A stretch of 64,000 nt of DNA from contig NC_067495.1 of assembly GCF_947179515.1 (NCBI RefSeq), positions 133,717,707 to 133,781,706 on the forward strand. Direction: 5' to 3'. Positions 1 to 9,899 of the stretch are shown in pieces. Source of the DNA: Apodemus sylvaticus (Eukaryota > Chordata > Mammalia > Rodentia > Muridae). The first letter of the stretch is position 1; the number at the start of each line of letters is the position of its first letter. A program made the translations under genes and the position numbers. The notes under the pieces were generated by a model. That model was not told where the DNA came from. It ran no database searches and saw only the letters and a list, made by a program, of their open reading frames with translations.

Positions 1-586
1 GTGACAGGAAAAGGAGTCCGTGGCATGCCCAAGCTGAAAGCCCTTCCTCTGGGTTCCTTAGCACCCAGGACACAACTTGACTCCTGAGTGTGGCCTACAA
101 GAGCCTCTATAACTCATCCTGTTCCTCTCCTAGGTCACACTTTCCTTGTCACTCCCTCTACCTCTCCTTGTGGCCACAGGCTCATACCCCTGAATCCTTT
201 CCTCTGAATTTGCAGAGGCTGCCTCTGCTTTTATTTCCCTAGACTTTGCTCAGAGGACTGTTCTTAAAGGCCCTGTGGTCCTGTAGGTTCCTTCTATTTC
301 TCCTTTACACATCTATGCTCACTTCATCAACACAAGAACAGTTGTGAACTCCAGATAGCTGAGTGTGGTCCCTCCTGATGTTCCCAAGGCACTCTGAGTT
401 CTGTGAGGGCAAGGGAAGAACTTGTCAGTCTACTTCACTGCTCGGCACCACTTCCTGTCTGGTGCCTGGTACACTGGAAGATGAGCCAATGACATGGGAA
501 CCTCAGGGAAAATAATTCACCTAGAAGAGAAAGAAGCATGACATCATTCACAGATTGGGATTTGGGGTGAAGAAGTAGCAATATCT
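1..586. other. Non-coding, no gene recognised
   Basis: No convincing exon or young repeat is visible. Text around 395-480 (a 'gagggcaaggg ... tggtgcctgg' pattern) resembles worn L2/MIR-class repeat sequence, but this is weak. By analogy with the minus-strand paralogue, this stretch should be intron of the gene whose tail begins at 1267; the preceding exon would lie to the left of the window. Confidence 0.4.
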
Positions 587-955
587 TTAAAAAAGATTTA
601 TTATTTTAGTTATGTGTGTGAGTGTGTGTGTGTGTGCGCGCGCGCGTATATGTGTGTGTTTATGTGCATGTATGCACGCAAGTCATCCTGGAGGTCAAAG
701 GACTCATGCCCTCTGAATGCTGGGTATGTTGCACAGTCACTCTTTGCCTTCTTTTTTGCCACATTATGCCACTTGAACTGGCTAATTCAGCTTGTCTAGC
801 CAGTAGGCTTGATACAGAGATCTGTGTTTACCTCCCTCCCATTGAGATTATAGGCAGGCCAAATTAGCCACTCAGTGTGGGTGCTGGGGACTGAACCTGA
901 GGCTCTGCAAAAGCAGTGTGTACTCTTAACTACTGAACCATTGTTCCAACCTGTA
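587..955 (-). mobile_element. tRNA-derived composite SINE (B3/B4-like), minus strand
   Basis: The stretch begins with a reversed A-rich tail (aaaagatttatta), continues through a TG/CG run at 621-656, and ends with the reversed tRNA-like head (ggggactgaacctgaggctctgcaaaagcag ... actgaaccattgttcc, shown in parts). The middle looks like a reversed B1-like segment. Subfamily is uncertain. Confidence 0.5.
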
Positions 956-1266
956 AAAAATACCATATGTGTCCACATCATGTGACATTTTCATTCTCAA
1001 AATTACAGCAAGGTTAGACAAAACCATACATATCAGGGATCTCTACATGTCTGCTTCTTCGTTGACCTGTCCAACTAGTCTGTGTGAACGTCCATGGGTC
1101 CAGAAGACGCACTGTTCCCTGTGGTCAGTTTGTCATGGCTGAGGTTTCTTTCTGGTATACTATCTGCCTCTGAAATCATTTTAGACCCCAAAGAGCACAG
1201 GAATGTCCCTGTCAGGTGACAGCGCTCACTCACATCACAGCTGATATTTTTCTCTTTGCTCTCCGG

Positions 1267-1587
1267 GTACTACTGTCAGCCTGAAGGCCCAGGAGGGAAT
1301 GATGGAAGGTTATCCCAGAACAACTAAAGGCTCCCTAAAATGGGTTCTGAGAAAGAATGTTCCATCTGACAAATCTACATATCTTATCAATGCAGGGCTA
1401 CTTCCTGAAGGTGGTGATTCCACATTTACAGGAGGAATTGTTAGCAGTGAGATCCCTCCAGGTGTCCCCTATGTTGCAGCACTGACTGCAAGTGAAGGCA
1501 TGTCCAGTGGGTACACAGTAAGCCATGCAACATTTAATGCTGATATAAAACATCAGGTAATGCAAGAAATTCGAAGATTTGGACGAA
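1267..1587 (+). CDS. Exon A of + strand paralogue (acceptor AG replaced by GG)
   Basis: Length is 321 nt: two leading bases, 106 open codons and one trailing base, the same phase as the paralogous exon at 27354-27133. It reads ..AQEGMMEGYPRTTKGS.. to ..NADIKHQVMQEIRRFGR. The donor GAA|GTAAGT at 1588 is strong. The pyrimidine-rich tract (tttttctctttgctctcc) survives, but the terminal dinucleotide is GG at 1265-1266. Other AGs nearby (1278-1279, 1285-1286, 1291-1292) would shift the frame if the upstream exon has the paralogue's phase; the AG at 1239-1240 would put a TGA in frame. The exon is 99 nt (33 codons) longer than its paralogue. Confidence 0.72.
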
Positions 1588-1958
1588 GTAAGTACTGGGA
1601 CAATGGCTACTAACAGAAGGGGAGTATCTCCAAAATTTCTATTAAATTTTTTCATGTAGTATATTTTGATCATATTCTTTCTCCTCCCTGACCCTTCCCA
1701 CTTTCTTAACTACCCAACTAAATGTTCTGAATGTCTCCCCTTCTCTCTCAAAAATAATAAACAAAAACCCAAATAAAGGGAAGCATGTTCATATTCACAG
1801 ACCCACAGAAACACAGACAAGCACAGACAGACAAGCAGGCAGGCAGGCAGGCAGACAGACAGATAGGCAGGCATACAGACAGGCAGGCAGGCAGGCAGGG
1901 AGGCAGGCAGACAGGCAGGCAAACAGGCAGGCAGGCAGGCAGGCAGACAGGCAGGCAG

Positions 1959-2008
<50 letters not shown>

Positions 2009-3559
2009 CATACTACACCAAAATCAACCAACCAACCAAACTAACTAACTGACAAAATACAGGATCGATTTTAGGTTGGCCAAATTCTCCTGGGCATGGG
2101 GCCTAGTCTGGAATATGATTGATATATTTTATGACACTCAATTGGAGAAAAATGGTTCTCCTTTTGCTAGAAGGCACTAATTGCAAATAGTTTCTTTGCT
2201 AAGGGTGGAACTTTGAATTTCCTAATCCTTCTCCAGACAAGGATGCTGTCTGGTTTGAACATGTGCATATCTTATGCATAAGTTCATATGTGCATCAGTC
2301 CTGCTATGTCAGAAAGACTGTTTCCTTGGAGTTATACATCACCTCTGGTTGTCACAATTTTTTTTTGTCTCCTCTTCTTGATAGATCCCTGCCTGAGTCT
2401 TGAGGGGAGGGCTTTGATGAAGACATACCAGACAGAGAGCTGCTGAGTCTGCTCTGCACATTGTCCTCTTGTAGGCCTCGGTGTTAGTTCCTGTCTGCTG
2501 CAAGGAGAGATTTCTTTGAAGCTCCTCCAGTTGCATGAGTAGAAAAACATGAAACTGGCCCCAGAGAGAGAGGGCCTTTGCCACAAGCAAGGATTTCTAT
2601 ATAATCTAGCACAGTCACTTTTTACTCAGACTAAAGCATCTCAGGAGACTCCATCTTTCATCTGCAATGCTACCTGGTTACTGCTCATAAGAATCATATT
2701 AGTATCTGCATAGGCATTTAGAACCACATACCCACCCATTGACATCCTTGACCAGAAAGCATATCACTGAGGAACACACAGTTCCACCCACATCCATTTC
2801 TATTTTGTTTGAAAGAAATACTGAAGTATTCTTCTCTTCTCTTCAGAATATGGAAGGCTGTTCAAGATCCTTGAAGAAGTGCAAGGCCCTCTGGAAGTCA
2901 AGATACAGCTTGTCGAGTTCTCCATCAAGGAGGCGGCGAGGTGGGTGCAGAGGGTGGGCCTGCACATCCTCGAGCTGTTGGGTCACTGCAGTGGTTGAGT
3001 GGGGGGTGGGGTGCATCTGTCTGGAGTCTCTATCAGTCCCTGACCCTCACCCTATAGTGAAGGCTGCGGACATAGACACTTAGCTGGACATCACCTGCGT
3101 TTGACACTTCCTTCCAGGTCCACTGGAAGGCTCCTTTGCCACTGTAACACTGAGGTAGACACTGACCCTTAGCAGACACACTCATATTGGCTAGAGTACC
3201 TGGTGTACCTGGGATACACTTACTATGGTGACCCCTGCTTTGCATTACACAGCACATGACATGTAGATAGGAGACATGACTCACAGGTTAAGATCACTGG
3301 CTACTCTTTCAGAGGACCATGGTTCAATTCATAGCAACTGCATGGCAGCTCACAATAGTCTGTGACTCCAGTTCTAGGGGATCTGACACCTTAATACATA
3401 CATACAAGCAAAACACCAATTCACATAAAAAATAAAAAATGAATTATTTTAAAAATGGCATGTATTTTCATTTTCAGATTTAAAAGATATCACTTAACTC
3501 AATGCCTTAAGAAGAAACTCGAAGAATTCTTGTCTGAAAGCTTTTGCTACCACAAATAA
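1267..3559 (+). CDS. 3' end of an INTS6/SAGE1/CT45-family gene, + strand; possible pseudogene
   Basis: Three exon bodies (1267-1587, 2847-2940, 3478-3559) join in frame and stop at TAA 3557-3559. The encoded C-terminus runs EIRRFGR / KYGRLFKILEEVQGPLEV / VEFSIKEAAR / FKRYHL, matching the helical C-terminal domain shared by INTS6, INTS6L, SAGE1 and CT45. In INTS6 and SAGE1 this domain is reported to bind the C-terminal part of Integrator subunit INTS3 (family knowledge). Upstream exons would lie left of the window. The acceptor expected at 1265-1266 reads GG, not AG, so normal entry into exon A is doubtful. If translation began at ATG 1299 in an unspliced first exon, the product would be 154 aa. 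It is convergent with the paralogue at 26195-30154. It could be a transcribed pseudogene, or use another start or acceptor. Confidence 0.7.
1816..2006 (+). repeat. (CAGG/CAGA)n followed by (CA)n
   Basis: About 145 bp of CAGG/CAGA tetramers run directly into about 47 bp of CA dinucleotides. It lies in the intron between exons A and B of the + strand gene and has no counterpart in the paralogue's 364-bp intron. It generates overlapping Cys/Pro and Gln/Ala/Gly ORFs on both strands that are not genes. Confidence 0.95.
2551..3226 (+). repeat. Near-identical inverted block shared with 26391-27064 (copy 1)
   Basis: Hand alignment of the reverse complement of 27064-26391 gives about 7 substitutions and one 2-bp indel over about 674 bp. 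It contains exon B with parts of both flanking introns. Outside these limits the two genes remain alignable but much more diverged. Confidence 0.93.
2847..2940 (+). CDS. Exon B of + strand paralogue (conserved LEEVQG helix exon)
   Basis: The 94-nt exon follows a pyrimidine tract and AG at 2845-2846, and ends at donor GAG|GTGGGT (2941). With the leftover base of exon A it reads K-YGRLFKILEEVQG..KEAA-(R). The length and all 94 bases match the minus-strand paralogue at 26768-26675. A 114-codon ORF overlapping it from 2739 is in a different frame and is a shadow. Confidence 0.85.
3268..3445 (+). mobile_element. B3-type SINE
   Basis: It shows the tRNA-like head (gactcacaggttaagatcac), the mid-motif ggcagctcacaa and 'ccagttctaggggatctgac', and an A-rich AAAATAAAAAAT tail. 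It lies in the last intron of the + strand gene and is missing from the paralogue, accounting for most of the intron length difference (537 against 395 bp). Confidence 0.8.
3478..3559 (+). CDS. Terminal coding exon C of + strand paralogue
   Basis: The acceptor is attttcattttcag|A at 3476-3477. The exon completes Arg and reads FKRYHLTQCLKKKLEEF..CYHK then TAA. It aligns with the paralogue's last exon at about 12 of 26 residues, so it is much more diverged than exon B next door. A B3 SINE sits in the intron just upstream. Confidence 0.8.
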
Positions 3560-3735
3560 TCCACCACTTGTTATGTAATCCTGCTGTTACTGGGGTCATC
3601 ATGATGCAACAAAAAGTCTGTGTTTCAGATTGTAGTAGGGAGATGCTGAAATGCATTATTTGTTAGCTAAGAAAATTACCTTTAAGAAAAATGGTTTTAA
3701 ACTACTCTAGTAAAAGTTGGGCTTTGGCCCTTTGT
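3560..3735 (+). other. 3' UTR-homologous DNA with variant poly(A) hexamer AGTAAA (3709-3714)
   Basis: This aligns with the paralogue's 3' UTR (shared landmarks: cctgctgttac/cctgctattac, gctaagaaaattacc/gctaagataattacc). Where the paralogue has AATAAA, this copy has AGTAAA, a weaker known variant. Confidence 0.6.
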
Positions 3736-4237
3736 ATTCTGTGTGGAAGCACAACTTCTTGCTGGTTTGTTCATTTTTTCCTCTCTGTGCTGTAATTGTC
3801 TCATAAAGTAAACATCATGAGAACCCTGTATTCTGCAGCTGGTCACCAGTGTCATCTCTAATAGTTAGAACCATCTTCATTCTCAATCATTTCCTGTTCC
3901 TATTGCCCAGAGATATCCCTTCAATAGGTCATGGAGATGGCTTAATGGGCTATTTTTACTTTCTTACTGAACATGTGAGCTGAGCCATTGCCTGTCTTGT
4001 GTGAATCAAGCTTCTGTAAATGTCGTCATCTTTAATCATGAAGCTTCACACTTTTTGCACAGTCTTCCTTATTATCTCTTTCTATAGTCACATTGTTTCA
4101 TTTGGAAAAAAAAAACAAAAAGTTTTCATCACTCCATAATTTATAATAATACATTTGTGCCTGTGATTAAGGTAGATTGATTGGGTTCAGATGACAAAAT
4201 GTTCAGATGACATTTGCAATTTCCAGTTCAGTGTAGC
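3736..4237. other. Non-coding, nothing recognised
   Basis: Intergenic DNA downstream of the + strand gene. I see no exon, SINE or strong simple repeat. Confidence 0.4.
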
Positions 4238-4376
4238 CTTTTTTAAAAGATAGAATCACTCTATGTTGCCTAGGCTAGCCTGGAAATGTTTTTGTCACTC
4301 AGGCTCCTCTCAAATTAATAGTTCTCCTGCTTCAGTCCTTCAAAGTGCTGGAATTCCAGTCATAGCCTACCACAGA
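4238..4376 (-). mobile_element. Old B1 SINE
   Basis: Reversed B1 landmarks are present: gatagaatcactctatgttgc, ctcctgcttcag, aaagtgctggaattcc. It is strongly diverged, so an old B1. Confidence 0.7.
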
Positions 4377-4489
4377 TAAATCCATTGAAGTATTTTTAAT
4401 TTCCCTGGTGAAAATATTTGTTGAAGTAATAACCCATTATTGTTCTACGAAGCCAAAATTAAGTTAAACTGGCAACTGATACGTATTGA

Positions 4490-4650
4490 AACCAGGTGTG
4501 ATGTCACATGCTTGTAATTCTAGCATTTGGGAGAATGAGGCAGGGGTATCATCTTGAATTTGAAGCCATTCTGCACCTAAGTAAGTAGTAGGCCACCCTG
4601 GACTACATAGCGAGAACCTGTCTCAAACAAGCAAAACAGAACAGAGCAAC
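4490..4650 (+). mobile_element. Old B1-related SINE
   Basis: It has the B1 head (ccaggtgtgatgtcacatgc), 'gggagaatgaggcag', 'tggactacatagcgagaacc' and an A-rich tail. It contains a small insertion relative to B1. Confidence 0.7.
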
Positions 4651-4707
4651 AATTTTTTAAAAAAGCTGCCCCACACAGTTTGCTGAGGACATGAACTAGA
4701 TCATTAA

Positions 4708-4868
4708 AGAAACCGGGCAGTGGTGGCACACACCTTTAATCCCAGCACTCTGGGAGGCAGAAGCAGGTGGATTTCTGAGTTTGAGGACAGCCTGGTCTAC
4801 AGAGTGAGTTCCAGGAGAGCCAGGGCTACACAGAGAAACCCTGTCTCTCCCACCCCCACCAAAAAAAG
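4708..4868 (+). mobile_element. B1 SINE (Mus type)
   Basis: A nearly full-length B1: ccgggcagtggtggcaca, cctttaatcccagcactc, cagcctggtctacagagtga, cagagaaaccctgtctc, then a short C/A tail. Confidence 0.92.
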
Positions 4869-5177
4869 GAAACCATTATACAAACTGGATGCTAGGAGAG
4901 AACTTCCACCCTCCTAAAGAAAAAACTAAGACTGAAGTGTCAGAAGGTAAGTCCATGTTTACACTGAGCTGTCCAGGTCAGGATTATGGCACCAAGATTA
5001 TGACAGCTGGCAGCAGGAGTACATCATTGTACTTCCATGTTTAGACCTCATCGAAGTGGTGCAATGAAGAGTATCTTGATGGTCAATACCACATTTCTAA
5101 GACCACAGGTGGTTTTCTCATAATACAGGGGATGAGAATTAAAGTTCAAACTCCAAAGCTGGAGGGATGTGTTGCTA

Positions 5178-5565
5178 CTTTGTTTCTAACCCTATTCCCC
5201 TGTAAAAGAAATCTCAACTCAATCAGTAACAAAACAAGCTATAAGCCTAGATTGGGCAGATCTCCCACTACACTACTCTATATCCATCTATATTATCCCA
5301 TATAACTTGCAGTTTCTCTAGGCCACGAGCTTCTCTCTCTGCAGCCTCTCTGTAGATCCTCCATAGCTCCTCCCCTTCCTGTTGATCCCCCGTGGCTCCT
5401 CCCCTAGACTCTCAGCTCCTCCCACTTCCTCCTGCCCAATCATTGGCTCCAGCCTTTATTTGAAGAGTTAAGGTGGGGAGAAGGTTCACAAGGCAACTCC
5501 TCCTCTGCAGCCCCTCTGAGGAGTAGAATTAGCATCAAAATACAAGCCCAGGGCTATCCACAACA
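5178..5565 (-). mobile_element. ERV LTR, minus strand (3' LTR position)
   Basis: On the minus strand the element opens TGTTGTGGATAGCCC at 5565, immediately after a purine tract AGAAAGGGGGAAG (5578-5566) that fits a polypurine tract. It carries AATAAA at 5460-5455. It is related to the LTR at 14500-14961. The right side continues into ERV-like internal DNA. The family is not assigned. Confidence 0.65.
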
Positions 5566-6366
5566 CTTCCCCCTTTCTGTCCAATTAAAAGACTCTTTTT
5601 ATTTCAGACATCAATTGAGTGAAATTATTACCATTTTGTAATTTATAACGTACAGGATAGACTTAATACCCAGTCAATCATTTTTTTTTTATCAATTAAG
5701 TAGTACTTCTGTCATTTATTTGAACTTAAAGGACTTATAATTCTACACCTGACTCAAGTCCTGGCTTTCGATTGTAACCCATCTGAAAATCATCCTCTCA
5801 AATCTGTATAATCTTTCTAAATGCTAAACAGCTTGGACTGGCTATAAGACTATTAGTCTTCAACCCATCAGAAATCCAAGAAAGACTATATTACCTGAAA
5901 GTATGAGAAGCACAAAATATAGCTTCTAAAACTTAGCCAATCTATAGAGACCGCTGATCACCTGGACAGGCCCTATATGCCAAAATGTTGGAACATCAGT
6001 CTTCAGCCTTCTGGCCAGGATCATCTGACAGACCTTGGTAATGCAGACTTTTGAAGGGCTGATTACTCGGTTTTGGCAGAGATTATCATTCAACTATTCC
6101 GTATAGTGTGCTCTTTTTGGACAGTATTTGTCTGTAGAAGAAATCGACTGTCTCACCACAACTGAAGCAACTCCACTGATGCTCAATTTCTTCTTTGAAT
6201 TCAAGAAAGGGGTGCTGTCAGGAGCAGACAGGTCTCCAGTCAAATGATCTTTAATAAGGAAATGTCAATAAACATCATATTCTGTGGACTTCTGACACCT
6301 TTGAAAACCATCTATCTACGTAAAGCATCTCTGAACTGCTAAGCCTTGACTACTCTCAGAATTTCT
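5566..6366 (-). mobile_element. ERV internal-like sequence, left part
   Basis: AT-rich, moderately conserved-looking DNA continuous with the LTR through its polypurine tract. No intact retroviral ORF is visible. It is interrupted at 6366 by an L1 and resumes at 7228. Confidence 0.4.
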
Positions 6367-7211
6367 TTTTTTTTATTTTATTTTTATTTTTTCAATTGGA
6401 TGTTTTATTTATTTACATTTTAAATGTTAGCCCCTTTCCCAATTTCTCCTCTGTAAATCCCCTATTCATTCCCCCTTACCCTGTTTCTATGGTGGGTCAC
6501 TCCCACCCACCCACTCATTCCTGCCTTGGCATTCCTCTGCACTTGGGCATCAAGCCTTCACAGGACCAAGGGCCTTCCCTCCATTGATGCCAGATAAGGC
6601 TCCTTGAGCTCCTTCAGTCCTTCCTCTGACTCCTCCACTGGGATCCCTGTGCTAAGCCCCATGGTTGACTGTGAGCATCTGCATCTCTACTGGGCAGGAT
6701 CTGGCGGTACCTCTCAGTAGACAGCTATATCAAGCTTCTGTCAGCAAACACTTCTTGGCATCCTCAATAGTGTCTGGATTTCATGTCTGCATGTGGGATG
6801 GATCCCCACCCTGGTGGAGCAGTATCTGTATGGCCTTTCTTTCAGTCTCTGTTCCACTCTTTGTCCCTGTATTTCCTTTAGACAGGAGCGATTCTGGGTT
6901 AAAATTTTGGAGATGGGTGGTGGTCCCAATCTCTCAACCAGGGAGACTTGCCTATCCTCTGACTATTATCTCAACATGTTTTCCCTCCTGTTTGTTGGGT
7001 ATTTCAGCTAATGTCATCCCCATTGTGTCCTGGGAGGCTCTTGTTTTCCTGGCATCTGGGACTTTCTGGTTGCTACCCACAGTTACTGATCTCCCATTGC
7101 TACACACTATTGTTCAATTTCCTTCATCTCCTCCCATAAGTGATTCTTCCCCTCTCCTCCCCCCTTCTCTTCCTCCCAAGTCCCTCACCCTCTACTTCTC
7201 TTGGTATTTTG
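6367..7211 (-). mobile_element. 5'-truncated L1 (3' UTR end), minus strand, nested in ERV
   Basis: It begins with a poly-T tract (the reversed poly(A) tail) and then the reversed murine L1 3' end: ttcacaggaccaagggcctt, gtgagcatctgcatctc, agacagctatatcaagc, cacttcttggcatcc, gggatggatcccc. A 16-bp target-site duplication TACTCTCAGAATTTCT flanks it at 6351-6366 and 7212-7227. The 198-codon ORF across it is antisense repeat sequence. Confidence 0.93.
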
Positions 7212-7227
7212 TACTCTCAGAATTTCT

Positions 7228-8250
7228 AATAGAAATAACTCAGGAACACCCTTTTAACTAACTCACAACCACGATTTTGCTATCTTGCCCTTAACTTGTA
7301 TTACTTAATCATCTAAAAACAGTTTATACTGTTATAGAAGGACTGGGTCTAAGCCTTGTATTCTTATATGTGTTATGTAGGCACAATGTCTACATGGGAG
7401 TAACAATATTAATCCCAGTTTTATATCAATAATAAATTTAATCCAATGAAAACCTTAAATTTACATCAAATAAACTCTGAACCAATATAAGAGATTATAA
7501 CTTCAACTTTGTATCAATTATAAAGACTTCTACCAATGTAAGATCTGGCTATGTAATGTTTTGCTTAAAAGTACATTTGCTAACCTATCCCTATTTGTCT
7601 ATTTCTATAATTTCTATGATGTTATTATATCGCCCTTTTTCTTTTCCACCCCGTTCTCATTTACCTAAGAAATAAGGATAGAGAAGAGGAAAGGAAAGGT
7701 AGAAATCCCTGAGTTTAAGTACTTTAGTTCCCTCCCTCTCCAAAGCTACATTTGTAAAGTATTCCTAAAATGATAACATATCTATTATTCCTAAAATAAT
7801 CAGAACCATCCATACCACATAAGGAACTGGGACAATGATTGCCTTCTGTCTGCTTCCAGATGAATTGGGGCAAAGAATTCCCATCTGGGGGCCCAAAGGG
7901 AAATAGGAAAATTGGCTTGTCAGAAGAGAGCTGGCTGGCATTATTTGCCTTCCGGTCACTATGTGCTAAGAAAGTTCATTGGTCAGATGACATCTTGACC
8001 ATGGCATTCTCAAAGGCTGGAGAGGCAAGTAAAGTTCTGGAAGCCAGTCTTTAAAAGAATCGACTTTGATGTAGTTGAAGTAGAGTCAAAGCTGGAATGG
8101 AAGGTCCTGGAATCTCAGCATCCTGGAGTGAGAATCTTTTCAGGGCTGTCTTTCTCGTCTTTCATCCTTGTAGTATACAAAACTTAAAAGCTACAAGTAA
8201 AGAGGTAAAGACATTCACACGGAGCATGCAGGGGGCACAGACTGGTTAAT
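7228..8250 (-). mobile_element. ERV internal-like sequence, right part (tentative)
   Basis: Continuation of the DNA interrupted by the L1. It is AT-rich to about 7650, then mixed. No frame is open for long, and the right edge of the element is not defined by sequence. Confidence 0.3.
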
Positions 8251-8454
8251 GAAGATCATTAAAGAAAGACGACTGACTGCGTTTCCTCAGGTTAGCTTGA
8301 TCACCTAGTTAAACTACAACGTAACTGTGTATATATGTCCTTGTAAAGGATGATATGTAATCCCCAATAAGTGTTATTGGCTGTGTATAGACATTTTAGT
8401 CTCAACCAGTTCCAGAGCTGTCTCCATATACAGGGACATAAACATCACCACATA

Positions 8455-8635
8455 TGCAGGGATGACTTGGTTACGAGCACTTGCTGCTCTTCCCAAAGAC
8501 CCTAGTTCAGTTTCCAATATCCATGTCAGGCAGCTCACAACCACCCAAAATTCCATTTCCATGGGATTTCCTTCCCTTCTTCTGCCTTCATGAGTTCCCA
8601 CAAGCATATCACACACATATATTTTAAAAATATAA
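8455..8635 (+). mobile_element. B3-type SINE
   Basis: It shows a degenerate tRNA-like head (gatgacttggttacgagcac), ggcagctcacaaccacc, 'ccatgggatttccttccc', and a tail of AAAATATAAATATAAAT. Confidence 0.7.
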
Positions 8636-8642
8636 ATATAAA

Positions 8643-9215
8643 TGTTGGCAAAGAGGAAGTTCATATTGAGAGGACAACATAAACCCCATTTGTCTCTATC
8701 TAAGGACCCCGTTTTTCTCCATTTAAGGATAAGGCCTGATTTTGAAAAAACACCACAAGACACCAGCTCCAGGGACAAACCATAAGTTCAGGAAACTAGG
8801 CCATAAGACACCAACTCCAGGGACAGACCATAAAATCCAGAACTAGATCATAAAACTCCTTCCCACAGAATAGCCTGGGTATAACCTCAAAAATGGGGAA
8901 ATATCTTATCTCAGAATGGGCAGCCCTATCTCATCCTGTGGTCAAATGTTCATGACATAGGAATGCAGACCACTGACCACCTGTGATCCCCTATCACCCA
9001 ACAATGAAATTTTAGATTACCTAATCCTTCTAGAGAGTTCCGCTTGGTTCCCTATAAGAAAGTGTGTGTGCCTTTGTCTAGGGCTGCCATTTTGAAACAT
9101 GGTTGACCCCCCCCCCCCACATGCTGGTTGTTTCTGCAGAATAAAAGCTCTTTGTTTTTGGATACTGAGTCTGGGGTTTTCCTTCAGTGAGTTTTGGACC
9201 CTTATATCAAGAATT
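8643..9215 (+). mobile_element. ERV LTR (probably solo), plus strand
   Basis: The promoter elements are in LTR order: a 48-bp tandem duplication in U3 (about 8755-8860, 'ACACCARCTCCAGGGACA' in both units), TATAAGAA at 9053-9060, a poly-C run near 9107, AATAAA at 9140-9145, and a terminal segment ending near 'gagttttggaccc'. No internal retroviral ORF flanks it. Outer edges are approximate. Confidence 0.65.
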
Positions 9216-9454
9216 AACATTGATTCAAGTGTAAAGAGACACCTTTCCTTTGACAGAGTCAGGCCCAAATAATCAACCTTCTACTTAGAAGCTTACTAGA
9301 ACAAGTGTAGTTATGAGTCTGGTTTGTAGTGCTCAGAAAACTTGAAGTTCTGACTTCCAGGGGAGGGAAAGAAGGTTGTCCTAGGTCCAGAAGACAAGTA
9401 GGTTACCTTTCTGCTTTTTTCCTTTTTTATTTCTCTCTTCCCCTCTCCCCCCCA

Positions 9455-9463
9455 TCTGTGTGT

Positions 9464-9553
<90 letters not shown>

Positions 9554-9575
9554 AGGGAGAAAGGGAGGGAGGGAG
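9455..9575 (+). repeat. (TG)n-(AG)n-(GGGA)n compound microsatellite
   Basis: TG repeats at 9457-9499, AG repeats from 9500 to about 9546, then a GGGA-rich stretch. The downstream text to about 9665 resembles a reversed tRNA-SINE head. Confidence 0.95.
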
Positions 9576-9899
9576 GGATAGACTAGTCTTTTTTCATCAT
9601 CCATTCAGGTTCTGAAGATCAAACTTGGTAACAAGCATTTTTACCTTCTGAACCATACCCCTCTCCATCATCTTTTAAAATCCAGTCCACACTTCGAGCC
9701 AATTGAATGGTGCTTAACCACACTAAGGGTTAATCTTCTTCTCTCAGTTCTCAGACAAACAAAACACTCTCATGCAGAAATACCCCTAGAGACACACCCG
9801 GAGCATCTTGAATATTCAAATACAATATCAACAGAATTTGGAAGGCATAAGGAAGTGAATTTCTGTCAGTCCCAGGCTGGCTTTGTCTACACAATTACT

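Noticed and set aside
1710..2048. Cys/Pro-rich and Gln/Ala/Gly-rich ORFs on both strands
   Set aside because: Products of the CAGG and CA arrays.
2739..3083. Matching 114-codon ORFs here and at 26876-26532 (minus), almost identical
   Set aside because: They overlap the true exon B in a different frame and run through both splice sites. Their identity only reflects the converted block.
6665..7261. 198-codon ORF
   Set aside because: Antisense reading across an L1 3' end and through its target-site duplication.
9017..9268. 83-codon minus ORF over the LTR
   Set aside because: Antisense to a promoter-bearing LTR, no retroviral domain.
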